From positions 33,599,560-33,663,559 of the forward strand of contig CM035806.1 of assembly GCA_020466095.1 (NCBI GenBank): DNA of 64,000 nucleotides, read 5' to 3'. Made by a program: the position numbers and the translations under genes. The notes below the pieces were generated by a model. It searched no databases, was not told where the DNA came from, and saw only the letters and a program-made list of their open reading frames with translations. Origin of the DNA: Chlorops oryzae. Lineage: Eukaryota; Arthropoda; Insecta; Diptera; Chloropidae. Shown here one piece after another: positions 25,846-36,990 of this stretch. Each line of letters opens with the position of its first letter. Within the stretch, counting starts at the first letter, position 1.

Positions 25846-26223
25846 CCCTACAGTAATCCCTTCTACTCTCGAACTACTCCACAATTAGTGACAAAAATAC
25901 AAGGACTACTCCCTTTCAATCTAATCAATCTAGTCAATTCTAAGGTACTGATTTCTTTTCTAACACTGAACTGTCATTGAAAAATAACTACTCCCACATT
26001 TAACTGCTCCACGAGTGGATCTCCTGTGGCCAATTAGAGGTCAATTGTCTATTTTTTCCAGTTGTTATAATGTTTTAAATACACTTCTTCTAGACCACTA
26101 GTTGCTACTCAAGGTCTTTAGTCAATTCTCATATACAAAATACTCTACATATTGACTAGAATTCTTTCGAGTAACCTGAAAGTACTCCTTGTTTGGTAAG
26201 TTGACCTCTTCATTACTGCAGGG
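25846..26223. mobile_element. CCCTACAG/CTGCAGGG miniature element
   Basis: Ends CCCTACAGTAAT and ATTACTGCAGGG, with AA on both sides and CTAGT/ACTAGT motifs internally (about 25931, 26099 and 26155). Confidence 0.65.
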
Positions 26224-27234
26224 AAGTAAGGAAGTAGGTATATTAAATCTTCAGCTTCAAAGACATTGGGCTCAGGGACGTATATCTGTAGATGAGTACG
26301 AAAGATTTCAAGAGAAGAACTCATAATTTTAACTAATCTAGGATCGAAAAAACAAGCCTATTGAGGCATTTTCCCAGGCAAAAGTGGACGTGATTAGGGC
26401 ATTACGAAATTATAATCTTAAAAGGAATACTTTAATATAGGAAAGGGAAATGTTCTTCAACATTTTATTTCCATATTTTTCTGTTATCATTGGCTCGTTA
26501 GTAGTGCCTAGAGCTATGGGGGCTTTTTACAATTTTTTCGCATCAAAAACTATTCTATAAAGGTATAGGGAATGTAAAATTCCTGTGTTAAACTACTACA
26601 AACTACTCCATTGAATGACTAATGAAGGTATACAATGATTTCCAGCTGGGCAGCGTTCGCTTTGAATGCCATATAATTTAGGACAAATACTTATACAAAG
26701 ACGGCAACCATGCTCAATATCCCTTGAGCTGACTTAAGAGTTCCGATCGATATTTGTTAGGGAACGCAAACTTTTACGTCAATCTGAAGCTCAGCCACAG
26801 ATAGGGTCTAGCTCGGAGCCCCCCCAATGATTCTAGTAAAATCGCTTTGAAGTCCAAAAACATACTATAAGAGGGTCCATCCTGATTTATCTCCCGGGCC
26901 TCACGACACTCTAACCCACCGCTGCTGAATCTGAACTTATCCCATTCCTTAAATATATTGAGTGTCAGATTTTGAAATTTAAAAAAAAAACAAAAGGATT
27001 CCTAACGAAACATTTCGAAGTAGTGCTTACGGAGCCTTTTTTCAGGTCCCGCTTTTGACGTTGGTAAGCAGGGCGGCACTATGAGAGGCGGCGATTTCGC
27101 ATAGATATAAAAAAAAGGCAGGACTCTATTAGTGCCATTAAAAAAAATGGATCGGGCCCTGACTTTTTGCAAAGGCGTCAAAACAAGGAACAAATGGAGA
27201 TTAAAGGAGTCTTTTCCAAATGTATAACTATTTA
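26224..27234. other. No gene recognised
   Basis: No open frame with family resemblance and no clear element ends. Confidence 0.4.
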
Positions 27235-27378
27235 CAGTGTACTCTCTCTTAAGTGGACATCTACTACACCAAAAAACATGTCCGCTTAATATAGTTGTCC
27301 GCTTGAGAGAACACTTTTTGAGAAGCAGGAACACTAGAGCATTCCCAAAAAGTGCCCGATTAAGAGAGAAACTCTGCT
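27235..27378 (+). mobile_element. Small pogo-like MITE (CTCTTAAG/GTCCGCTT family), damaged right end
   Basis: Starts CAGTGTACTCTCTCTTAAG and contains ATGTCCGCTTAA and GCAGGAACACTAGA, closely matching the complete 161-bp element at 47936-48096. The right terminus is decayed. Confidence 0.65.
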
Positions 27379-28512
27379 TGGATTATCAATAGGACCATTC
27401 TAGGATTCCTGAAAAAAGAACTTTTGACATCCCGAAAGATACACTTTTTCCATATGAGTGTCCGTGGTCTTTTCTCTTGAAAGAAACGGTCATTTCGAGT
27501 TCCTCTCTGAGTGTCTTTATGAGGCCCTTTGCTTTAGCAGGAGTAATGAAGGAGTAAGTCGGAGTGTCTTAAGGGATATTCGCGCTCCGGAAAAGAAGTT
27601 TTTTTCGAGGGCCTTGCAGACATCATTGTTGGCTGGGTAACTATTTTAAATGAGTGAAAAGAGAACGATGCTTATTTAATGAGAATAAGAGAAAAATTTT
27701 TGCAGAGTAAGAAGAAAAATCAAAATGGAAAAACTTGGAGATCGCAAGCCCTTTCTCTATTTCCGCTTTAATTTGGAATAATTTGAAACTTTCTCTTTTG
27801 TATTATTACCCCTTTCGCTGTCCTTGTTTGAACATGACTTACGCGAAATAGGAATTGACAAAGTGTCCAAAAGTATTTGCATAACTGACGTGCCTGCAAT
27901 CAGCTAAGCTTCCTTTCATGAGCTCCGCTTCTGTCGACTTTAATGAACACGAGCGCAACATATGACACGCATTTAGCAACTCCTCGTCCTCGTCCTCGGC
28001 CTCGCACGTCTCAACCTCTCCAGTTAGCACGCTCTCCGTCGCCTGCTCCGCCTGCTCGTCCTCCATGCTTCCTCCTCCTCCTCTTCCTCCGCAAAATCAA
28101 ATTCGATCAGCTAATTGTCGAAGGCGAATCTGTCCGTCCGTCCATCCGTCTGTCTAAATTGTTTGTTTGTTGTTTGCTTTGCTGTATTGTTTTTTTTTTT
28201 TCTGTTTGTTTGTTGTTGTTTTGAGTTTTGGTTTTTACGCCTCAACCTGACATGAAGCCTCTTCACGCTTTTTTGCCGTCTGCTTTATTCCATTGTGTGC
28301 ACAAAATATTTACCCAATTGACGGAATAAAGTTCAACCCCTAAATTTCATTGGCCAATGCTGCGTGATACCAAAAGAGACGATTCAATCGTGTGGCGATA
28401 ACTTTCACTTTCCGCTGGTTAAGGCGGGTCCAAAGGACGCCCTACAAATTCATATAAATAAAGATTGTTCGATGGTATTTTTTCCAACATACACTAAATT
28501 AAACTAAAAAAA
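27379..28512. other. No gene recognised; CT-rich part
   Basis: 27,960-28,140 is rich in CCTC/CGTC and gives low-complexity frames on both strands (27839-28066 minus, acidic; 27943-28224 plus, Pro/Arg then Leu/Phe). No splice-supported gene. Confidence 0.4.
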
Positions 28513-28915
28513 AGAAAGAGAGACAGTTATAGAGCGAAAGAAATAAAGCAGAGAGAAACGAGAAGAGAGAGAGAGAGAGTAGAGAGCGAGAGAAGGAGAG
28601 AAAGCGAGAAAGGAGGAGAGAGAGAGAGAGAGATAGAGAGCGCGCGAGAGAAAGAGATAGAGAGAGAGAAAGAGAGAGGAGAGAGTGTAGAGTTAGAAGC
28701 GAGAGAAAAGATTAATGAGAGGAGGAGAGAGAGAGAGATAGAGAGGCGCGAGAGATAAGAGAAGAGAGAAGAGAGAAGAGAGAAAGAGGAGAGAAGAGAG
28801 AGAGAGAAAGAAAAAGAGAGAGAGAGAGAAGAAGAGAGAGAAGAGAAAGAGAGAGGAGAGAGAGAGAGAGAGAAGAGAGAGAAAGAGAGAGAGAGAAGAG
28901 AAAGGGAGAGAGAGA

Positions 28916-28961
<46 letters not shown>

Positions 28962-29210
28962 AGAGAGAGAGAGAGAGAGAAGAGAGAGAGAAGAAGGAGA
29001 AGAGAAAGAAGAGAGAAGAGAGAAAAGAGAGAGAGAGAGAAAGAGAGAAGAGAGAGAGAGAGAAAGAGAGAGAGAGAAAGAGAGAGAGAGAAAGATAAGG
29101 GGAAATAGATTAAGGGAGAAAAAGGGATAAAGAAAGAAAAAGAGAGATAACAAGACTTAGAGAACGAGAAAGGTTCAAATAGGGAGGGAGGGAGACAGAG
29201 AGGGAGAGAT

Positions 29211-29250
<40 letters not shown>
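28513..29250. repeat. 740-bp GA-rich simple-repeat tract
   Basis: GA/GAGAA/GAGAGG repeats with scattered interruptions. The long minus-strand frames through it (208 and 167 codons) are Ser/Leu artefacts. Confidence 0.95.
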
Positions 29251-29251
<1 letters not shown>

Positions 29252-30806
29252 TGAAAATCGTCCGGCTCAGCACGACTCACGTTGGCCAACAGGTTTCAAT
29301 GCTGTATGGCTTGGTCTTGTGTGTAATAATTATGACAACTATGTATGTACGCAACTTCAAATGCCTACTGTAGCGTATCTTCAGTGTATAGCTATCGGAA
29401 ACTTTGTATTTGACTTGTAAAGGGATTAAGCTAACCATTTTAGGCAACGCCCATTTAAATACAGCTCACACAATGTGTACAAATGTGCTTAAGCACAATT
29501 CGCAAAGGAGCCATAAAATTTTTATTGCGATTCAATTCGTTTTCTATGAGGGTTAGATGGTGAAATTAAAAATCACATCAAAAAGAATTATGATTGAAGA
29601 AAAAGAGTTTTCAAAAAAAAAAATAAATAAATAAACAAAAAAAAATAGAAATAAGTATATACATACACACAGTTTTATCGAGTGATTAATTGCACGAGGA
29701 TTCAGGAGTGAAAAATTGACCAAGCCCAAAAAATGACTTTGACGTTTTATGGTGGAATTTCACGGATAATTTGAGCTAAAATTTTCCCACATATGAGACC
29801 ATACAGTATTTAACATGTACCCAAGTGTTTGGTCTAGGCAAGGCGCGATCCAGGTTATTGAAGCTCTGGGCAAGAGCAATATTTTCCGCCCATATATTAA
29901 TGTATGTGAAGTTTGCCACTCAGAGTGCCGTTCTGGACATTTGGCCGGGCTTGCTATTCCCTAAATCGGGGTCTGTATCTTGGGTTAAACAAGCGAGCAT
30001 AATCAATTCAAAAACTTTTATCTCTTTTTCCATACACACAGGAATGCATAAAGGAACCGATTGTACCATTTATAATCCTTTCCTTCAATGATGCCTATGC
30101 TTTTTTTTTTATGAATTTTCTACCCTTCAAAACAAATATCCATGACTACTGTGCAAATTTCATTTTCCGGAAAGGCGCTTGCACGCGCATTTCTCCGAGC
30201 GTGCCAGGTCCGTCACGTTTCCCCACGCAAGAATACTTAATTGATTAAAGGAGCACCCCATGATTGTGGCATTGGCCAAAGAAATTCACCCCATGTTTTG
30301 GTTTTGTAAGCAAATCTCCGGGGAATTTTATTTTTGTATCAAAATCAAAATTCACAGCGGGAACACCGAGGCACAGTGGTTGCAAAAGACAATTTTGTGC
30401 GCATAAATGAAATCATTTGAAAAGTATGAAATTATTGTTGCCCATTTAGTGACATAGGAAGTTTTTGCTGGAAAAGAAAAGGTCTCTTTAAACTCTGGAA
30501 ACTCTAGGTGTGACAGAAATTGCAATTGCATCATAAGTATAGTAAGAAATAGTGAAAATATTTAAAATTCCATATTTGCATTTTAGTGCGGGAGCCAGCA
30601 CATGTTTTACCCTCTTCATGAGCGGAGCATTTGAAATGTATCTTCAAATAGGGAGTTTTACTCGTACATCACATAAATCGGGCGGGGGCGAAAATCGAAC
30701 ACCATAGGGTGAAAGAAGCGAAAAATCATTTGCTGCCACCAGTGGGAGGTGGCGAAGTCTTGCTGCCAGAGCGACAAATTCGCCGGCGCCAAACGAAGTT
30801 GTCAAG
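29251..30806. other. No gene recognised
   Basis: No convincing exon or element end. The (GA)n run at 29215-29249 continues the preceding tract. Confidence 0.4.
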
Positions 30807-30890
30807 TTCGCGACTGAAGTCTTTGCGCAGACAGTTCTGTTATAAAAAGCGAGAGAGTTAGAGCAAAGACTTAAGACGCGAACGTGAAAA
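30807..30890. repeat. Hairpin with embedded TATA-like sequence, copy 1
   Basis: AAGTCTTTGCGC on the left pairs with GCAAAGACTTAAGACG on the right. The loop contains CAGTTCTGTTATAAAAAGCG and GAGAGAG. A second copy is at 31316-31405. Confidence 0.6.
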
Positions 30891-31315
30891 CACGTCTTTG
30901 CCAACTTTGAGTGGGCGTGGCAGCGTTACGAAGTTAAACTTTTCCAACTTTGGGGTACAACAGTAAGCTATGTTTCGATTTTTAACACTGTGAGATCAAA
31001 ATTGTGGAATTTGGGTCCACCCCTTTTCATGGAAAAGGGGGTGGGGTGGTTTGATTTCAACATTTTTTTTTTTTTTGGAATTTCATAGATATTTGCAAAG
31101 AAACGTACATGCCAAATTGTATGGCTCTAGGGAAACTCCTTCTTTCATTTACCAAGAAATGTATGGAGGTCAAGCACTCTATCCGCACGCGTGATTGGTT
31201 TTTCTACCATTTTCGTCACATTTGTGCTGGATATTTGTACTGAGAGCGTCTATCTATATGCACTTTCGTTTTTTAATTAGAGGCTGTCCATTAATTACGT
31301 AATATTTTTATTACT

Positions 31316-31405
31316 GTTTTCACGTTCGCGTTCGTCTTAAGTCTTTGCGCAAACAGTTCTGTTATAAATAAAGAGAGAGATAGAAGCAAAGACTTAAGAC
31401 GGGAA
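31316..31405. repeat. Hairpin with embedded TATA-like sequence, copy 2
   Basis: Shares AAGTCTTTGCGC, ACAGTTCTGTTATAAA and GCAAAGACTTAAGACG with copy 1. A tRNA-like module begins about 25 bp further on. Confidence 0.6.
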
Positions 31406-31428
31406 CCATATTTTTTACATATTTTTTT

Positions 31429-31498
31429 CGCCTGTGACAGGACTCGAACTCGAGCTTTTCCGATTGCTAAGCGCACACGCTTCCATGACGCCACGGAG
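31429..31498 (-). ncRNA. tRNA-like box A/box B module
   Basis: On the minus strand TCCGTGGCGTCATGG, then GCTCGAGTTCGAGTCC and CAGGCGAAAAAAA. Very close to the module at 13978-14046 (shared TCCGTGGCGT, CTCGAGTTCGA and CAGGCGAAAAAA). Confidence 0.5.
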
Positions 31499-31692
31499 AC
31501 TTCCGATTCGCTCGTGATAGTGATTCATTTTATCAACGTTTTAGAAAATCCAACTGATGTACAGTGGATCAATTCCATACATTTCATGGATAGGAGTAGA
31601 AGGAGTTGCCCTACAGCAATGAATTTTGGAATGGAAGTTGCTGGAACTAGCCCTGCGTCAAAAATATCATCAACAGACCCCAACCTCTAATA

Positions 31693-31719
31693 ACAGGTTG
31701 GCTGATAAGTCCCCGGTCT
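31693..31719 (+). repeat. mariner terminal inverted repeat (left)
   Basis: 27-bp repeat, mirrored at 32959-32985. Confidence 0.93.
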
Positions 31720-31759
31720 AACAAAGAAAAACACATTTTTTTGTCAAAATTAGTTTTTA

Positions 31760-32806
31760 TTATTCAACATAGTTCCCTTCAAGAGCGATACAACGATTAT
31801 AACGACCTTCCAATTTTTTGATACCATTTTGGTAGTACTCCTTCGGTTTTGCCTCAAAATAGGCCTCAGTTTCGGCGATCACCTCTTCATTGCAGCCAAA
31901 TTTTTTCCCTGCGAGCATCCTTTTGAGGTCTGAGAACAAGAAAAAGTCGCTGGGGGCCAGATCTGGAGAATACGGTGGGTGGGGAAGCAATTCGAAGCCT
32001 AATTCATGAATTTTTGCCATCGTTCTCAATGACTTGTGGCACGGTGCGTTGTCTTGGTGGAACAACACTTTTTTCTTCTTCATATGGGGCCGTTTTGCCG
32101 CGATTTCGACCTTCAAACGCTCCAAAAACGACATATAATAGTCACTGTTGATGGTTTTTCCCTTCTCAAGATAATCGATAAAAATTATTCCATGCCCATC
32201 CCAAAAAACAGAGGCCATTACTTTGCCAGCGGACTTTTGAGTCTTTCCACGCTTCGGAGACGGTTCACCGATCGCTGTCCACTCAGCCGACTGTCGATTG
32301 GACTCAGGAGTGTAGTGATAGAGCCATGTTTCATCCATTGTCACATATCGACGCAAAAACTCGGGTGTATTGCGAGTTAACAGCTGCAAACACCGCTCAG
32401 AATCATCAACACGTTGTTGTTTTTGGTCAAATGTGAGCTCGCGCGGCACCCATTTTGCACAGAGCTTTTTCATATCCAAATATTGATGAATGATATGACC
32501 AACACGTTCCTTTGATATCTTTAAGGCCTCTGCTATCTCGATCAACTTCATTTTACGGTCATTCAAAATCATTTTGTGAATTTTTTTGATGTTTTCGTCG
32601 GTAACCACCTCTTTCGGGCGTCCACTGCGTTCACCGTCCTCCGTGCTCATTTCACCACGCTTGAATTTTGCATACCAATCAATTATTGTTGATTTTCCTG
32701 GGGCAGAGTCCGGAAACTCATTATCAAGCCAAGTTTTTGCTTCCACTGTATTTTTTCCCTTCAGAAAACAGTATTTTATCAAAACACGAAATTCCTTTTT
32801 TTCCAT
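31760..32806 (-). CDS. mariner transposase, Himar1-like, intact
   Basis: 348-aa cut-and-paste DNA transposase, the full family length. The N-terminal helix-turn-helix region (about residues 1-115) binds the terminal repeats. The WVPREL linker motif is at residues 119-124. The DD34D catalytic triad is visible as D158 (in VTMDET), D252 (in HQDNAPCH) and D287 (in LAPSDFF), with exactly 34 residues between the last two. No stop or frameshift. From memory the sequence is very close to Himar1 of the horn fly, with roughly ten to fifteen differences; this count is a recollection, not an alignment. An intact reading frame and matching ends suggest recent arrival or recent activity (inference). The whole gene is a single exon, as usual for mariner. 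Confidence 0.97.
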   Translation of the reverse strand: MEKKEFRVLIKYCFLKGKNTVEAKTWLDNEFPDSAPGKSTIIDWYAKFKRGEMSTEDGERSGRPKEVVTDENIKKIHKMILNDRKMKLIEIAEALKISKERVGHIIHQYLDMKKLCAKWVPRELTFDQKQQRVDDSERCLQLLTRNTPEFLRRYVTMDETWLYHYTPESNRQSAEWTAIGEPSPKRGKTQKSAGKVMASVFWDGHGIIFIDYLEKGKTINSDYYMSFLERLKVEIAAKRPHMKKKKVLFHQDNAPCHKSLRTMAKIHELGFELLPHPPYSPDLAPSDFFLFSDLKRMLAGKKFGCNEEVIAETEAYFEAKPKEYYQNGIKKLEGRYNRCIALEGNYVE

Positions 32807-32958
32807 TTTTTTTCACAATAACAAAAGTTGCTTCACAAAAGACGCTCTATCTCACAAACTAATTGACTTACAGACGTCAAATTTTGACACGAATCATTTG
32901 AAGGTTGCCACTATATAAAATAATATGCATTTAATACTAGCGACGCCATCTATGTGTC

Positions 32959-32985
32959 AGACCGGGGACTTATCAGCCAACCTGT
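32959..32985 (-). repeat. mariner terminal inverted repeat (right)
   Basis: Complement of 31693-31719; followed by TA. Confidence 0.93.
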
Positions 32986-33500
32986 TATAAAAAACACACA
33001 TCCATATCTATAAAGCCATTTTAAATAGAGTGCTTTGGAGTTTTAATTCATGTGGACAACAAATTCGAATGAAAAATGCAATTTGATCTATTTTTATCCT
33101 TTATGCTCACATCTCAAATAACATAATGTCCTCAAAATTACACTTGCTAAACAACTCACTTGTATACATTGCGATAAATCGGCACAATTCAAAATTTTTT
33201 TAATCAACTTTTTATGTTCGATTGCATTTTTCTGTAAGAAACCCAGCACCTACAAAATTAACGCTTATATTCACAGATGCAGCAATCGATTGCGAGTAAT
33301 ATTAATTTAGAAAAAATATTATTTCTCCTTAGTTTCAAGAGAGATTGAATGATTTTCGAGAAATGCGAAATTTTGAATTGTGCCGATTTAGTAGCAAGGG
33401 TGCGATATGTATCTATTTACAAAGTACAGAGCTGTTGAAATTCTCAACATTCTCATTAATTTTTAATATAAAAATTCCTAATTAGAAGTTTGGAATTATA
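32986..33500. other. UTP25 3' flank
   Basis: AT-rich sequence after the UTP25 stop codon, probably holding its 3' UTR. No other gene seen. Confidence 0.5.
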
Positions 33501-35824
33501 CTACGATGCAACAAATGAATGTACCGTCTTTGAGTCCCTGATCATTTCAGCTGCTTTTTGAGTTCCCAGAATCGCACTCAACTGTAGAACATCATATTTT
33601 GTGTATAGAACTGTTATACTCGTAGAGGACTCGAGCCCGTCGTGTCTATTTTGATTGCTTTCGTGCATTAAATTAATTATTTCCGAAAAGAAATGCGGAA
33701 ACTGGGGAAGTTGATACATAATAAGATGTCGAATGCCTTTCACGCGTGTACGTTTAAAGAAATGTGAACGCTCGGAATAAAGTAGAAAATGTGCACCGCT
33801 ATGGAAGAATATATCTCGAGCTCTTGCGATTTTTTCCTTTTTCGTATATTCACAGATTTGAACGCAGCTAATCGTCTCCTCTTTGAAGTAGTTACGAAGT
33901 CGGACATAATCAAAATAGCTTGGTATATAGATCATGCAATGAGCGAAAGAAGGAGATCTAAATTTCGGTAGAATCTCTTCGGTAAAGTATTTAAAGCGCT
34001 CATCGAATAATGCATCGAATTTCGAAACGTGAAATCGATGAAACACTTGTGAGATGGGAACAATAATATTATGGATATCTCCATGTTCGATTGGATTCGA
34101 AATGCGTACTTTTCCCTGATAGTTAAAGCATTTGTTATTGAAGACAGCACGGAATTCGGGCAAATCGTGCGATGCAACGAACAACGTCTGACGATAGAAA
34201 CGCGCATATCCATTCAAATACCATGGCCGTACACGTTGGAAATCGGCATCGTGCAAGGATTTTGGTGGTAAATGCATATGTTCCATTACATGCAATAAAT
34301 TTTCCCAATTTTGTGCCAATATCAATTCCGCTTGATCGATAATCAACATCTCAATCGAATTGAGAAAATCAAAATCACGTTCCTTACTGCCCTGCGCACC
34401 AACAACGGTTCGTAAGCCCAAAGGTGATGCGATCAGTATATCCGAAGCATAGAATTCAGTGTACAATTTAAAGCATTTTTTGGTCATCGACATTCCTAAA
34501 CGAAAATTGTCATCCGTATTTCCGCAAAAGGTCTTCTCGTAGTCATCGGGTTTCGGATTAGTTTTCGGAAAGTAAAGCTCGTTTCCTGTATACTCGGATT
34601 CGAAGCGGCTATAATTTATAATGGTCCCATTGGTTTTGCTCTTTTCTGGAAAGAAAAACGCGCTATTTAATAAAAAAAAAAGAATTACCAAATTTTTTAA
34701 AATTTCAAAAGCATTACCTGCATTTTGTCCTTGAAAGAGTTGAATCATCGTATTAACGACTCGATATGCAGCATCTCGATAGGGTAAAATAAAAAGGATT
34801 TTCGGTCTTGTTAGTCCCTGATCCCGATAACTATCTGGTATGATTCCATTTGAGGTTTTTCCTTCATTCAACTTAGCATTATGATGTATAATTCGCGAAC
34901 GTGTTTTGAACATATGATCCAAGGCATGCAGAGTATAGACGAGACGTAGCTCTTCACAATTCTCGAAAGTTCGTTCAGGAAAATATAAATCTTGATAATT
35001 GTTCACTATAGTAAATAATTCTGTCTGCATTGGAGATAGCGGCAATGGAGTATTTTGTGCCAGAGTCTGCTTTAAACCAAGGAATTTCAATTCCTCCGCC
35101 GTTTCAACTTTCATCATTTGCTTTCGTTCCAGCGTGTAAAATTCTTCAACTGCAGTTAACGATGTTGGATTCTTAAAGCGTTTAACTTCAACGAGAAGAG
35201 TTTTCAAACTGGGCCAAGTGGTATTGAATTTATTGGACACTGTCGTTGTTGCTAGCAAGTATTCAATCTCTTCAGATGAAAGTTCAGTATCCAAATGCGT
35301 AGCAAAAGTCTCTTTATCCGATACAAGATATTTGGATTTCGTTCTTTTACTTGGTTTACATGATGATGCCTCCTTGCCATGTTTCACCTCGACTTCTTTC
35401 TCTCGGATCTCTTCAAAGGCGCTATGCACGTCTTCATCATTTCCCTCATTATCAGTTTCATCCTCTGAATTAGTATCATCTTCTTGAGCAAGTGGTTTCA
35501 TCAGTGTGTCGAACACATTTTCCTCCTCGTTTTCCGATCCATCGCCAATTATTGGCTCTGCAATACCTTCTCGGAATTGTACAGAACTTAGAGCTTCCTC
35601 TCGATACTTATCTTCCAAGACCTTTTGCCTTTTATGGAAACTCTCACTGGCTTTACTTCTTTGAATGAATTTTAAGTTTTTGTTTTTGTTACTATTTTGC
35701 TGATTCACAGTTTTTGGGCGCTTGGCCTGCGGAAATCAAGAATTACATATTTGAAGTAACAATTTGAAAAGTTTCTTACCGGTTTCTTGTAATGTGTCTT
35801 CCTATTTCGTTTCATTTTCATCAT
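33501..35824 (-). CDS. UTP25: UTP25 / digestive organ expansion factor homologue (U3 processome)
   Basis: Nucleolar protein of the small-subunit processome needed for 18S rRNA maturation. Exons 35780-35824, 34718-35726 and 33501-34645 give 732 aa. Exon 1 codes for a short basic start (MMKMKRNRKTHYKKP) joined in phase 0 to AKRPKTVNQQ. The second intron is 72 bp and free of in-frame stops, so an unspliced frame reads through it. Residues about 50-115 are acidic (EDDTNSEDETDNEGNDED). The remainder is the UTP25 fold, a degenerate DEAD-helicase-like region (ILFILPYRDAAYRVV, DILIASPLGLRTVVG, FLNSIEMLIIDQAELI), ending in the conserved GIRHLIMYQLPQFPHFFSEI and LYTKYDVLQL motifs. Length fits the family (human 756 aa). 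The mariner element ends 515 bp beyond the stop. Confidence 0.95.
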
Positions 35825-36111
35825 ACAACAATTCTTATTTTATTTCGAATTATTATTTCCAGTGGTGCCAGAGCGGCAGTTATGTTAAATTCCGCTACTA
35901 CTTTCTAGCGGGAAAACTTCTGATCTGGCATCACTGACTATTTAGAATTGGCAATCTATCGAAGGCACTATCGATTGAAAGTCGATAAAATCGACTATTT
36001 TAAAAAAATCGGAAACAAAACTAGTGAATAAAAGAGGTCAGATTAAAAAAGATTTATGGTATTTCTAGGTTCTTACATCCCAATTTTAATATTCTATTGT
36101 CGTTAGTGTTA
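35825..36111. promoter_or_regulatory. UTP25 upstream region with DRE-like motifs
   Basis: About 120-170 bp upstream of the ATG are several TATCGAT-like words (CTATCGAAGG, CTATCGATTG, GTCGATAAAATCGAC), close to the DREF element TATCGATA of fly housekeeping promoters. CTGGCACCACTG/CTGGCATCACTG words flank them. The functional call is inference. Confidence 0.35.
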
Positions 36112-36432
36112 CTAGAGAATCAGAAATTCGTGCAATGTTTCGAAAACATCCCATTTGAATACATAGAAAAAAAAATAACAAAAAGAAGCACAGATTGTTG
36201 CGGAACATTTAACAAACAACCGTCTCTTTTCTTCGCATGTCTTCCTACACTTACTTAATTGTTTCAAAACATTTTCCGTGTGGCTGACTCTCGAGTTTAT
36301 AGCGGACCATTTACACGTAAACAACTCGTAAAGCTCATGTTTGATTCGCATGTCTTCTACAATTTTATCTATTCGTTTCAACATCAAAATTTTGCAATGC
36401 ATGTTGACTACATGTTCATCGTAGTAGAACAA
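36112..36432 (-). other. Unrecognised open frame
   Basis: 106 codons without a good ATG at the 5' end. The middle (KILMLKRIDKIVEDMRIKHE, then NVLKQLSKCRKTCEEK) is charged and helix-prone, then turns hydrophobic. A possible donor (AA|GTAAGT) lies after KQL at about 36,255. A palindromic DRE-like CTATCGATAG lies upstream at about 36,925. It could be an exon of a small gene between UTP25 and the KH gene, or nothing. Confidence 0.2.
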
Positions 36433-36919
36433 AATAGACCATTGTAACGATTAAGACTTCGGAAATGTAGACAAAAACTTTTTGCTCGATTTCTAATTAT
36501 CAATGTTTCATTCCTTGTGACTTGGAAAATAAGCTGAATTAAATCTTTCTCATAAATGCAAATGCTAGAAGAATAATGTTTAAGAAAAGATAAACATAAT
36601 GAAGATTACTTGATGAACGATTGTTTACAATTAGATTTCAAACGTTGATAAGAATAATGATAACTTTCTCTTTCTACTAAGCTGAACGCGAAATTACAGA
36701 ATTAACTGAAAAAAAGCAAAAATTCGGATTTTGATGGTCTAACTTCGATACAATGTCGAAATTTCAATGTTGAATGTAGGAAATTTGCTATCAATTATTC
36801 TTCTGACTGTCCAGCATTGCCTACGCAAATGTTCATTATCGAATGCTAATCGTGTAAATAGCGTAATACATAATGATGAAAATGCGGCCAAGTGTAACTG
36901 CGATAATAAAGAAAATAGT

Positions 36920-36990
36920 CGATGGGCTATCGATAGTTGCTCAGCTCTATTTTGCATTCGCACGTTTTTTTGAGCGGTGCTGCCAGACTA
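36920..36990. promoter_or_regulatory. Possible promoter with palindromic DRE-like motif
   Basis: GGGCTATCGATAGTTG at about 36,924 contains a TATCGATA DREF-type site; CGGTGCTGCCAGAC follows at 36,975. No assigned gene starts here, so the target is unknown. Confidence 0.3.

Larger units (their letters stand above)
31693..32985 (-). mobile_element. Complete Himar1-type mariner transposon
   Basis: 1293 bp, flanked by TA on both sides. Terminal repeats start ACAGGTTGGCTGATAAGTCC at 31693 and their exact complement ends at 32985, about 27 bp each and identical as far as I can read. This repeat sequence is that of Himar1 of the irritans subfamily. It encodes an uninterrupted transposase (31760-32806). 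It lies between the tRNA-like module at 31.4 kb and the 3' end of UTP25. Confidence 0.96.

Noticed and set aside
28527..29215. Minus-strand open frames of 208 and 167 codons
   Set aside because: Pure translation of the GA tract into Ser/Leu runs; open in several frames at once.
31760..32918. Plus-strand frames at 32036-32380 and 32586-32918
   Set aside because: Antisense shadows of the mariner transposase.
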